In this document: piece after piece, positions 25,923 through 33,471 of the stretch | Position numbering within the stretch: the first letter of the stretch is position 1 | Layout: each line of letters opens with the position of its first letter | From: an uncultured Paraglaciecola sp. | Lineage (GTDB): Bacteria; Pseudomonadota; Gammaproteobacteria; Enterobacterales; Alteromonadaceae | Length of the DNA: 64,000 bases | Assembly (NCBI RefSeq): GCF_913020055.1 | Contig: NZ_CAJWCF010000004.1 | Span: 1 to 64,000 of the forward strand | Direction of reading: 5' to 3' | Notes under the pieces: model-generated | The model's database searches: none | What the model saw: only the letters and a program-made list of their open reading frames with translations | Told to the model about the DNA's origin: nothing | Program-made: the position numbers and the translations under genes

Positions 25923-26293
25923 TTAAAACCTCTGGTTTTGCACTTTAAAAGTGCTTTAAATTTAAGCTGTTAGTTATTTTCTAATAAGATAATTACAACA
26001 TATGTGCCATCTTGTGCTGTTTGCATCACCAAACACAGCAGTTTGTAGTAAGTTGAACTTAGTTTCCCCATTACAAAATTTTAAATTTATGGTACAAATA
26101 CCCAACTGTTGTTTGACCTAATAGGCAAATGACCGGTGCATAACTCCGAGCTATCTCACCTAAATCAAAGACAAGGTGTTGTAGCCGTGAATTTGGCAAT
26201 GTTGTCAATTCGCCAGGGTTGTAAGAGAAATCGAACAGCCTCCCGCAAGTGCCATATTTGATGTCACTTCACTTTGGAAAGGTGTTAAACAAA
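25923..26293. other. Divergent region: glycerate kinase promoter and moaA leader
   Basis: Next to the kinase start two palindromes sit in its 5' leader: GCACTT-TAA-AAGTGC (25940-25954) and AAAACC-NNN-GGTTTT (about 25925-25939). The right-hand half is the moaA leader with the Moco riboswitch candidate. No ORF was found in the gap. Confidence 0.5.
26130..26262 (+). ncRNA. Moco RNA motif (molybdenum cofactor riboswitch candidate)
   Basis: The moaA leader contains conserved-looking blocks of the Moco RNA class: ACTCCGAGC, a hairpin CACCT...AGGTG (26157-26178), GCCGTGAATTTGGCA, and AACAGCCTCCCGCAAGTGCC. AATTTGGCA (26190-26198) pairs with TGCCATATT (26250-26258) at eight of nine positions, closing a multi-branched core just before the ribosome site. 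Class membership is from memory of the motif and its usual position before moaA; a covariance-model search would decide. Expected role: lower moa expression when Moco or a related cofactor is sufficient. Confidence 0.7.
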
Positions 26294-27262
26294 ATGTTAG
26301 AAGATAAATTTGGACGCCGTTTCCATTACTTACGGCTGTCTATTACGGACGTGTGTAATTTTAAATGCAATTACTGTTTGCCCGATGGTTATGCTTGCGA
26401 TACTGAGCGTAATTTTTTGGCTTTACCCGAAATAGAAACACTGGTTAACGGATTTGCCGAGCTGGGCACCAGCAAAATCCGTATCACCGGTGGTGAACCT
26501 TCTCTTAGAAAAGACTTACCCGAGATCATAAAGGCTTGCTCCACTGCAACTGGTATTCAACACGTAGCCATGACCAGCAATGGTTATAAGTTGGAGTCAG
26601 ATATTCATAAGTGGGTTGATGCGGGACTAAATTCATTGAATATCAGCATTGATAGCCTCGACCCTAGAATGTTCTCGGCCATTACCGGTCACGATAAACT
26701 TGAGACTATTTTATGTGGTATCGATAAAGCCATAGCTTTAGGTGTGAAAGTCAAAATCAACGCAGTTTTGATGAAACAATACAACGAGCAAGAACTCCAA
26801 AATTTCCTTGCTTGGTTAAAAATTACGCCTGTCACGTTAAGATTGATTGAGTTAATGCAAACTGGCGACAATAAAACGTTTTTTGAGGAAAACCATGTTT
26901 CCGGCACCCCGATTAGACAACAGTTGATTGACAACGGTTGGGGCCAGCTTATTCGAGACAAAGCTGCGGGACCGGCACAAGAGTTTTTCCATGCAGATTA
27001 TAAAGGTAAAATTGGCCTGATCATGCCCTACGGCAAAGACTTTTGTGCAACCTGTAACCGTTTAAGGATTTCGGCAACAGGAAAATTGCATTTATGTTTG
27101 TTCGCCGATCAAGGTTTGGATATTCGACCTACTTTACAATCAGCTGATAGCAACGAATTACAAACCACACTAAAAACGTTATTAGGAGACAAGGAAGCAA
27201 CACATTGGTTACAAGATGGCTTTACTGGCGGCACCAAACATTTAGCCATGTTAGGCGGCTAA
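26294..27262 (+). CDS. moaA: GTP 3',8-cyclase MoaA
   Basis: A radical SAM enzyme for the first step of Moco synthesis. The N-terminal cluster motif is CNFKCNYC in LSITDVCNFKCNYCLPDG; ITGGEPSLRKDLPEI follows. The C-terminal second cluster has FCATCNRLRIS and HLCLF, and the protein ends with the required GlyGly. The ATG at 26294 (MLEDKFGRRF) is chosen over the track's 26249 because it fits the family start and follows GGAAAGG. It heads a six-gene Moco operon behind a riboswitch candidate. Confidence 0.94.
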   Translation: MLEDKFGRRFHYLRLSITDVCNFKCNYCLPDGYACDTERNFLALPEIETLVNGFAELGTSKIRITGGEPSLRKDLPEIIKACSTATGIQHVAMTSNGYKLESDIHKWVDAGLNSLNISIDSLDPRMFSAITGHDKLETILCGIDKAIALGVKVKINAVLMKQYNEQELQNFLAWLKITPVTLRLIELMQTGDNKTFFEENHVSGTPIRQQLIDNGWGQLIRDKAAGPAQEFFHADYKGKIGLIMPYGKDFCATCNRLRISATGKLHLCLFADQGLDIRPTLQSADSNELQTTLKTLLGDKEATHWLQDGFTGGTKHLAMLGG

Positions 27263-27307
27263 GGGCAGGGTGATGAGAAGAGTGGCGAATATTAATGAGC
27301 TAGTGAA

Positions 27308-27913
27308 ATGTTAGCTGGATTAATTTTAGCAGGCGGAAAATCAAGCCGAATGGGGTTAGACAAAAGTTTATTAACCCTGCCTGGCAGCCAGCAGTCATTG
27401 CTTGAATATAGCCAAAAAAAACTAGCCTTAGTCTGTGATGACAATGTGCTTATCAGTGGCTCGCAGCATGACGAAGGCATCATGGATGTTATTCCAAATT
27501 GCGGCCCTTTGTCGGGTATACATGGGGCATTAACCCATATTGAATCTCAGCAAAGCCATATTAATGAGTTGTTAGTGGTAGCCGTTGATATGCCTGATAT
27601 ATGTCATGAGGACTATATTTATTTACTCAAAAGGGGTAGAGAAAGCCAGCGTTTATGCTGCTTTGAAAACTGTTTTTTACCCTTGTACCTTCCGTTATCA
27701 ATTGATGTGGCAAAATATCTGTCGGATTTACTCACGCCTAAGCCTAATGGGGCAGGGTTACAGCCTAAAAAACCTCAATACTCGATAAAACAAATGTTGA
27801 ATTCGTTACAAGGAATTCAAATACACGCTTTAAAAAATTCACAATTAAATAATATTAATACGCCTTTGCAGTGGCACCAGCGCTGCGCCGAGCAACCATT
27901 TACTAGGGCATAA
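27308..27913 (+). CDS. mobA: Molybdenum cofactor guanylyltransferase (MobA-like)
   Basis: A 201-residue nucleotidyltransferase with the MobA opening LAGLILAGGKSSRMGLDKSLL and a mid-domain VVAVDMPDI metal site. MobA attaches GMP to Mo-molybdopterin. XDH-type enzymes usually use unmodified or CMP-type Moco, so this gene may serve other molybdoenzymes. The C-terminal third (GAGLQPKKPQYSI onward) is poorly conserved relative to the core. It lies in the moa operon, 45 bases after moaA and one base before moaB. A second member of the superfamily, MocA-like, is at 58531. Confidence 0.82.
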   Translation: MLAGLILAGGKSSRMGLDKSLLTLPGSQQSLLEYSQKKLALVCDDNVLISGSQHDEGIMDVIPNCGPLSGIHGALTHIESQQSHINELLVVAVDMPDICHEDYIYLLKRGRESQRLCCFENCFLPLYLPLSIDVAKYLSDLLTPKPNGAGLQPKKPQYSIKQMLNSLQGIQIHALKNSQLNNINTPLQWHQRCAEQPFTRA

Positions 27914-27914
27914 A

Positions 27915-28457
27915 ATGAAAGCCAGTGATTCAACAACAAAACAATCTCTTAATATTGCAGTGTTAACTGTGTCGGATACGCGCAGTAAGGAAAATGATAC
28001 ATCTGGACAGTATTTGTGTGAAGCGGCAACCACCGATGGGCACCAAGTTATTGAGAAAAAGATAGTTATCGATGACAAGTTTCAGATTAGGGCTGTGGTA
28101 TCTAATTGGATAGCTGCTGACGATGTTCAAGTAGTATTGATCACAGGTGGCACTGGATTTACAGCAAGAGACACCACACCAGAGGCGATGTTGCCTTTGT
28201 TTGAAAAAGAAATAGAAGGGTTTGGTGAGTTATTCAGACACGTGTCTTATATAGAAATTGGTACGTCAACCGTGCAATCTAGAGCGTTAGGTGGCATGGC
28301 CAATGGTACAGCCATTTTTTGTATGCCGGGTTCGACCGGAGCCTGTAAAACCGCTTGGACAGGAATTTTACAACAGCAATTGGACTCAACCCATCGACCA
28401 TGTAATTTTGTGGTGCATTTAAAAAACAATGATGTTAATTGTTCAAGTAGAGGATGA
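27915..28457 (+). CDS. moaB: Molybdopterin adenylyltransferase-type protein MoaB
   Basis: A 180-residue MoaB/MogA-fold protein. The TVSDTRSKENDTSG block, VLITGGTGFTARDTTPEA, and the late FCMPGSTGACKTAW motif are the family signatures. MoaB-type proteins adenylylate molybdopterin or have a partly redundant role with MogA. One base separates it from mobA, and the stop overlaps the moaC start (ATGA). Confidence 0.92.
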   Translation: MKASDSTTKQSLNIAVLTVSDTRSKENDTSGQYLCEAATTDGHQVIEKKIVIDDKFQIRAVVSNWIAADDVQVVLITGGTGFTARDTTPEAMLPLFEKEIEGFGELFRHVSYIEIGTSTVQSRALGGMANGTAIFCMPGSTGACKTAWTGILQQQLDSTHRPCNFVVHLKNNDVNCSSRG

Positions 28458-28951
28458 GTCCAGATATGCAAGAAAATAGTGCAGTGTTAACCCATGTAAA
28501 TGAGCACGGAAAAGCCAACATGGTAGATGTGACAGATAAGCAGGTCACCCAAAGGCAAGCGGTGGCAGAAGGATATATAAGCATGTCAGCAAAAGCATTT
28601 AGTATGTTAAAAGACAATACACATGCCAAGGGGGACGTGTTGTCTATTGCACGAATTGCAGGTATTCAAGGAGCAAAAAAGTGCAGTGATCTTATCCCTT
28701 TATGTCATCCATTAATGTTATCTAAAGTTCAGATAGACTTTCAAACTATGGACTCTGAAAATAAAGTGCGAATTCAAGCTTTATGTAAATTGGCTGGGCA
28801 AACCGGGGTTGAGATGGAAGCACTTACCGCAGTCAGTGTCGCCGCGTTAACTTTATTTGATATGTGTAAGGCTGTAGATCCCCACATGCAAATTAGCGAC
28901 ATAAAAGTGTTAAGTAAACAAGGTGGCAAAAGTGGTGATTGGTCATGTTAA
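28454..28951 (+). CDS. moaC: Cyclic pyranopterin monophosphate synthase MoaC
   Basis: MoaC forms cPMP together with MoaA. Family motifs are ANMVDVTDKQVTQRQAVAEG, AKKCSDLIPLCHPL and TGVEMEALTAVSVAALT, with conserved catalytic residues in LCHPL. Length 165 is typical. Translation starts at an ATG overlapping the moaB stop by four bases and the end overlaps moaD by seven, indicating coupling throughout. Confidence 0.95.
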   Translation: MSPDMQENSAVLTHVNEHGKANMVDVTDKQVTQRQAVAEGYISMSAKAFSMLKDNTHAKGDVLSIARIAGIQGAKKCSDLIPLCHPLMLSKVQIDFQTMDSENKVRIQALCKLAGQTGVEMEALTAVSVAALTLFDMCKAVDPHMQISDIKVLSKQGGKSGDWSC

Positions 28952-29205
28952 AAGTGTTGTTTTTTGGACAGTTAAAAGAGATCATTAAAACCGATTGTTT
29001 AGAGGTTGAATTAGTACAAGGTGACAAGCAGCTAAACACAGTGGCAATGTTACGTAAGGTACTGCAAGAAAAAGGCGAACTTTGGAATGAATATTTGGCT
29101 TTTGGTAAAGCCTTAGTAGCAGTTAACCAAGAAATGAGTAGCGACGATACTGCATTAAAGGATGCTGACGAAATTGCTTTTTTCCCACCTGTAACCGGCG
29201 GTTAA
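28945..29205 (+). CDS. moaD: Molybdopterin synthase sulfur carrier subunit MoaD
   Basis: A small beta-grasp protein of 86 residues ending in PPVTGG; the terminal GlyGly is thiocarboxylated and donates sulfur to MoaE. The ATG at 28945 (MLKVLFFGQLKE) is preferred to the track's upstream TTG. It overlaps the moaC end by seven bases and is followed by moaE eight bases later. It is slightly longer than E. coli MoaD, with LVQGDKQ insertion near residue 28. Confidence 0.94.
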   Translation: MLKVLFFGQLKEIIKTDCLEVELVQGDKQLNTVAMLRKVLQEKGELWNEYLAFGKALVAVNQEMSSDDTALKDADEIAFFPPVTGG

Positions 29206-29213
29206 ACGACTCT

Positions 29214-29675
29214 ATGAGCCATTTTACCCATATCAATGTTCAAACTCAGGATTTTGATTTTGCTCACGAATATCAAAAATTAAGAAACAGCAGTAACAGC
29301 GATGGTGCGTTAGTCACCTTTGTTGGATTAGTGCGAGATTTAAATCTACAACAATCAGTTAGTGGTTTATTTTTAGAACATTATCCAGCTATGACCAATA
29401 AGGTATTAACCCAAATAGTCGAACAAGCTAGGAGTAAGTGGCAGTTAGGCAGCGTGTCAGTTATCCACCGAGTGGGGCAACTAAATGTCTCCGACCAAAT
29501 AGTATTTGTGGGTGTCACTAGCCAACACCGTCAATCTGCCTACCATGCGAATGAGTTCATTATGGATTTTTTGAAAACCCAAGCGCCTTTCTGGAAAAAA
29601 GAAACCACCGAACAAGGTGATAAATGGATTGAGGCTAAGAGTAGTGATACAAAAAAAACAGAAGATTGGTCGTAA
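29214..29675 (+). CDS. moaE: Molybdopterin synthase catalytic subunit MoaE
   Basis: MoaE (153 residues) converts cPMP to molybdopterin with MoaD. Diagnostic segments are GALVTFVGLVRD, LFLEHYPAM, VIHRVGQLNVSDQIVFVGV, and the active-site lysine region KTQAPFWKKE. It closes the Moco operon; a long hairpin lies ~100 bases downstream. No moeA or mogA is visible nearby, so molybdenum insertion must be encoded elsewhere. Confidence 0.95.
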   Translation: MSHFTHINVQTQDFDFAHEYQKLRNSSNSDGALVTFVGLVRDLNLQQSVSGLFLEHYPAMTNKVLTQIVEQARSKWQLGSVSVIHRVGQLNVSDQIVFVGVTSQHRQSAYHANEFIMDFLKTQAPFWKKETTEQGDKWIEAKSSDTKKTEDWS

Positions 29676-30040
29676 ACCTAATTGTCACTAGGCGTTTGGT
29701 AAATTATGAATGGGCGCTTGAATATTCACCTATGGTTGGATTGAGTCTGTCCAATGAAAGGCATAAGTATTTGCAAACCAAGACTAAAGTTGAATAGCTT
29801 GGTTTGTAAAGCATGGTATGTTCTCGTTATAGGCATTTAACAAGACTAAAAGTTTATGTGAGTGTTGCTGAAACCTTAAAATATGAGTTGTTTTGTTTTA
29901 TATGACAAGACGTGCATTCCTAATTATATAAGAAGTTCAAGGATTTATTGGTAACAATATTCAACGCCAAAGGGATAAAAGTACTTTACTCAAGCTAGGA
30001 AACCGCTGTGATTATTGAAAGTGTAGGAGGAGGTAATTAC
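29676..30040. other. Intergenic region after moa operon, with long hairpin
   Basis: The gap holds a 13-bp stem, TTTGCAAACCAAG (29770-29782) against CTTGGTTTGTAAA (29798-29810), with one G-U pair and a 15-base loop. No T tract follows, so a pure terminator role is uncertain. The right part should carry the promoter of the binding-protein gene. No further ORF is supported. Confidence 0.5.
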
Positions 30041-30910
30041 ATGCAATGGATCCGATTTAAAAGTTTTCGGTTTTTGTATAGTTTAAATTTTGGCAAATTC
30101 ATATTTGGCTTATTTATATTGTTTGCTGTTTCCTCTCAATCATCCGCTAAAACATTGAAACAAGAATTAGATGATTTGCCTCAAATCAATATAGAAATAG
30201 CGTCGTTTCACTTCCCACCTTTCACTCAAAGAACCAAAAAAGGAGGAGTTTCAGGTAAGGGAGTTGAAACCGCCAAAGCCTTCTGCACGATTGCTCGCAT
30301 GACATGTGAAGTGATTCTCTACCCAACTGCTCGTGCCTATATGAATATAGAAAATGGCACTAGTGATGTTTTGATGACCGCTGATATACGTAGATTTGAG
30401 CGGTGTTGTGACTATAGCAAATGGTCTTACCCTTTTGTTGCAGGCTTGATTACAGAACGCTTAAATGATGATATACCGTTTAAAGAAGCCAACTTAAAAG
30501 GCCATAGTTTAGTTATGGTGAGAGGATGGCAATCCATTTATGACGTATATCCAAATCTCAAGGACTTAGTCGCTAAGGGTGAAGTTGAACTGATTGAAAC
30601 GAATTCAATCGAGTCAGCTATAAAGATTTATAGTCGAAGTAGAACTTCATTGTTATGGGGGTCAAGAAAGGTTTTTGAATGGTATTTTAACCAAATGTCG
30701 GTGCAGTGGAAGGAGGAAGACTTTAAACCTTTGGTGTTAAGTAGTGCAGGTATCTGGATTTCTAAACGAAGTGAGCAACATGAAAATATACTATATAGAT
30801 TCAATTTAGCTTTCCAATATTTAAAAACGCAAGGAAGTTTAGATAAAGAGAATTTTCTTGAGCCTTCCCTAATGAAATTAGTCTATTCTGAAGCTGAAAC
30901 TCCTAATTAG
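30041..30910 (+). CDS. Orphan periplasmic solute-binding protein (family 3-like)
   Basis: The ATG at 30041 is chosen because AGGAGGAGGT lies six bases upstream; the track start is earlier. The ~289-residue product has a signal peptide ending near SSQSSA and a family-3 binding-protein pattern: IEIASFHFPPFTQR, GVSGKGVETAKAFC, LYPTARAYMNIENGTSDVLM and YPFVAGLITER. Similar solitary proteins are common in Alteromonadales; no ABC permease or ATPase is adjacent. Cysteines at RMTCEV and RCCDY may form a disulfide. The ligand is unknown. Confidence 0.75.
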   Translation: MQWIRFKSFRFLYSLNFGKFIFGLFILFAVSSQSSAKTLKQELDDLPQINIEIASFHFPPFTQRTKKGGVSGKGVETAKAFCTIARMTCEVILYPTARAYMNIENGTSDVLMTADIRRFERCCDYSKWSYPFVAGLITERLNDDIPFKEANLKGHSLVMVRGWQSIYDVYPNLKDLVAKGEVELIETNSIESAIKIYSRSRTSLLWGSRKVFEWYFNQMSVQWKEEDFKPLVLSSAGIWISKRSEQHENILYRFNLAFQYLKTQGSLDKENFLEPSLMKLVYSEAETPN

Positions 30911-31032
30911 AAAAACCCTATTATCACCCATTCCATGGGTTTCTCTTTGTCTTTTTTGTCTTTTTTGTCTTCTTTGGCAATGCCCATCAATTTAGACAGT
31001 TGAACTACAAAGTCTATTCTGCCCCCATAATA
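30907..31032 (-). pseudogene. Decayed nitroreductase fragment with expanded KKD repeat
   Basis: Minus-strand translation reads GGRIDFVVQLSKLMGIAKED, then (KKD)2, then KEKPMEWVIIGFF and stop. It aligns with QIDVAIQLFEVMGITREDKEKRMEWMMRGF of the intact nitroreductase at 34007. An in-frame stop lies just upstream and no start or remaining domains were found. A 9-base unit (GACAAAAAA) is tandemly expanded within it. Confidence 0.5.
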
Positions 31033-31153
31033 TTCTTAGTATAGAAACCAATGTGGGTATTACTTCCAAGTGTTTTTTTCAGTAATAATTTGAGTGTTTA
31101 GCTTAGTTCGACCTTGCTACTTTTTAAATATAAGTGGCTTTTATATATTTTAT

Positions 31154-31993
31154 TCAACCCTTCCTATAGACCTCAAAATCAATCTCACTTAGGCGGTAGT
31201 AATAAACGATTGAAGCCACAATCAGTTGAAAATAAATGCAGCTGACAATGTCCTGATAGTCTCGCATATCCAGTGCAGAGAGGATGAGGTCGACTGATAG
31301 TTTAATTAGCACTGCCATCCCAGACAATACAAACAAATACACGGTGCGACGGGTATCGCGTATTCTTACTTGCTCAGGTTGCAAAGGATCGGGTTTTTGA
31401 AAGTAAACATAGTAATAAATCCCGCCTGCAAGGATCAGGTCTATTATGGCTAGGCCAAGCAGGTTGATGTAACCGGCGAAACCATCAAAGGGGTGTTGCA
31501 CTAAATACCAGATAAGAACGATGTACGTTATATGGCCTATTGCCAGTGCGTACAAATAGTTTTTGCCAATAAAGTCGGTCAGTTTACGGGGGCTAAGCTG
31601 AGCTTTTCTGCTTGGCCCTTGGTTTAGTTTACGCAGTAACTTAGCATAGTTTGTACTAATAATTGCAACCCAAATTAGAGGAGCCATTTGCAGCATAAAA
31701 TAAAAGGAACTCACCGATTGACTGTCCCAACCGAGTAACTCATCTGCTCCAATGGCGATGCTGAATACGAAAATGAATATACCAAGTATCATCATCAAAA
31801 AATTAGCGTTTCTATATTTAAGTATTTGCTTCTTAATTGTTTCCACCGAAACCGGATACAAGTTTGCATATTCACTGGGTGGATGTTGCTCAATGGCGTT
31901 TTCAGTTCGCTCCACCAGTATTTTGGGGAAGTAATAAGAGACTAAAATTATTTGGCTTAAAAATACGCCAAAAAGAAAGTCGATTGTATCCAT
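31154..31993 (-). CDS. Polytopic membrane protein, paralogue of 32220 gene
   Basis: Not a family I can name. The 279-residue protein has about six hydrophobic segments. It shares an unusual set of motifs with the upstream neighbour: YxPKILVER, PPSEYANLYPVSVETIKK, KYRN, and AQLSPRKLTDFI. These define a duplicated pair within one GntR-headed operon. A cytoplasmic loop between the first and second segments carries the PPxxYAxLY block. The last residues (SEIDFEVYRKG) also match the paralogue's end. Function unknown. Confidence 0.75.
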   Translation of the reverse strand: MDTIDFLFGVFLSQIILVSYYFPKILVERTENAIEQHPPSEYANLYPVSVETIKKQILKYRNANFLMMILGIFIFVFSIAIGADELLGWDSQSVSSFYFMLQMAPLIWVAIISTNYAKLLRKLNQGPSRKAQLSPRKLTDFIGKNYLYALAIGHITYIVLIWYLVQHPFDGFAGYINLLGLAIIDLILAGGIYYYVYFQKPDPLQPEQVRIRDTRRTVYLFVLSGMAVLIKLSVDLILSALDMRDYQDIVSCIYFQLIVASIVYYYRLSEIDFEVYRKG

Positions 31994-32075
31994 GTCGTGC
32001 TCCTTAAATCATTGACTTAGCAGGCTCTGGGCTCTGACTATTATTTTGTTTTTTCTACTCTGTATTTGCGTAAAC

Positions 32076-32165
32076 TCAGCCAGCATTATTTTTCGCTTTT
32101 AGTGTGGCGAGTATTACTATTACTGCCACCACCACGGTTATTCCGATAATCAACAAAATATGCAT
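32076..32165 (-). CDS. 29-residue single-span membrane peptide
   Basis: Too short for the ORF track. An ATG preceded by CAGGAGTC at ideal spacing opens MHILLIIGITVVVAVIVILATLKAK..., a single hydrophobic helix with a basic cytoplasmic tail (AKNNAG), then TGA. It lies between the two paralogous membrane genes on the same strand, so it should be co-transcribed. It is likely a small membrane subunit or regulator of the neighbours; coding status is inferred from the ribosome site and composition. Confidence 0.6.
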   Translation of the reverse strand: MHILLIIGITVVVAVIVILATLKAKNNAG

Positions 32166-32219
32166 ATTATGACTCCTGCTGAGTGGATAAAGCTGTTCAC
32201 TGAGCTATAAGGGTTTTCC

Positions 32220-33080
32220 TTAGACCGGGGCATCATTTTTATAATTATCGAAATTGATATCTTCAATTTTAATAGAGCGCAACATGGCACCTATGCCAAA
32301 TACCGCTATCAATTGCCAGTAGAGACTGTTTAAGACAATTTCGAACTGGTCTAAGGCATAAGTCTGAAAGGCGACCGTGACCAACAAAAAAATACTGATT
32401 ACGATACTTACAGTGGCCATTGAATGCAGTGACAGACTAATTTCTTTGTTCCGGTCCCGACTATCCTGATAGGGATTGAGTTTTCTGCCATACAGTTTCC
32501 ATACACCCAAGGCAACAAACAGGCCGTTGCTTAGACTAAGTGCTGAGACGGTAACCACTGCGTCAAATACCCAGGTCCATTGATTGACATACAGAACGAA
32601 CAGAATAAAAGTCACATACAGTACTAGCGCAAAACCAAACAAAATCGGGGATATAAAGTCAAACAGTCGGCGAGGGCTGAGCTCGGCGTGACGGGCAGTA
32701 CGAGTATCGTTTATTCGCATTAAACGTAGTTCCCTGAAACCTGAAATTTCTAGCAATGCAAGGGGTATGAATTGCAGCATACCAAATGCCAATGGCAGGG
32801 CTTCCAAGCGGGTATGTTGGGGATCATAGTCACCGGCAAAGAGTCCGTAAAGAAGCAACACCCCTAAACCACAGGCCAAAATAATGTGATTGAACAGACG
32901 ATATTTTGCCTGGCCCTTTTGTATTGTATCTAAGGACCCAGTGTAGAGTTTTGCATAGTTTTGCGGTGGGTAGTTATTTATAACGTAGCCCATTCGGCGC
33001 AGGAGTTGTCGCGGATAGACATAAGAAATCAATATGATTTGACAGAGGAAAACTAAGATAAATAATAGGTTAATTGTCAT
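32220..33080 (-). CDS. Polytopic membrane protein, paralogue of 31154 gene
   Basis: A 286-residue protein of unknown function with about six hydrophobic segments. Shared motifs with the downstream paralogue include YVYPRQLLRR, PPQNYAKLYTGSLDTIQK, KYRL and AELSPRRLFDFI, and a common ending (KIEDINFDNYK). It starts ten bases after the GntR gene and so probably belongs to that regulator's operon, as is common for YtrA-type GntR proteins that control neighbouring membrane systems. No ATPase is encoded nearby, unlike typical ytr operons. Confidence 0.75.
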   Translation of the reverse strand: MTINLLFILVFLCQIILISYVYPRQLLRRMGYVINNYPPQNYAKLYTGSLDTIQKGQAKYRLFNHIILACGLGVLLLYGLFAGDYDPQHTRLEALPLAFGMLQFIPLALLEISGFRELRLMRINDTRTARHAELSPRRLFDFISPILFGFALVLYVTFILFVLYVNQWTWVFDAVVTVSALSLSNGLFVALGVWKLYGRKLNPYQDSRDRNKEISLSLHSMATVSIVISIFLLVTVAFQTYALDQFEIVLNSLYWQLIAVFGIGAMLRSIKIEDINFDNYKNDAPV

Positions 33081-33090
33081 GAGCTGCTCC

Positions 33091-33471
33091 TTATTTGTTT
33101 CGTTCGTTCATTAGATTGGCAAAGGCAATACGAATTTCTGAATCCGTTACCCCAGCATTTCTAAATGAGCTGATGCTTACACTAAGTTGCTGATTGACCC
33201 AGGCATTCAAATCAATACTGCAATTTGCTTTAGCATCCGGGTGTACAAAGGTGCCACGATAGCCACGTGTTTGGATCACAGCATCCCGTTCAAGCAGGCG
33301 ATACGCTTTCGCAACAGTTTTACTGTTCAGCTCAAGATCATTTGCTAGCTGTCTAATTGAAGGTAGAGGATCACCCGGTTTTTTACTGTCGCTGGCGATG
33401 GCCTGTTTAATTTGTGCTACCAATTGTGCAAATAACGGAATGGGGTCATCAATGTTAACTATTATTTCCAC
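33091..33471 (-). CDS. GntR-family regulator, YtrA subfamily
   Basis: A 126-residue regulator. The winged HTH occupies residues ~8-75 (IPLFAQLVAQIKQAI, GDPLPSIRQLANDLELN, TVAKAYRLLERD, RGYRGTFV) and the short C-terminal helical part (~50 residues) lacks a ligand domain, as in the YtrA subfamily. It heads the leftward operon with the two paralogous membrane proteins and the small peptide. Autoregulation is likely for this subfamily, but I could not identify a clear operator upstream. Confidence 0.88.
   Translation of the reverse strand: MEIIVNIDDPIPLFAQLVAQIKQAIASDSKKPGDPLPSIRQLANDLELNSKTVAKAYRLLERDAVIQTRGYRGTFVHPDAKANCSIDLNAWVNQQLSVSISSFRNAGVTDSEIRIAFANLMNERNK

Noticed and set aside
30941-30975. 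Repeated TTTTTTGTC units as a CRISPR or satellite
   Set aside because: Only a few 9-base units, no spacers; explained by repeat expansion in the nitroreductase relic.
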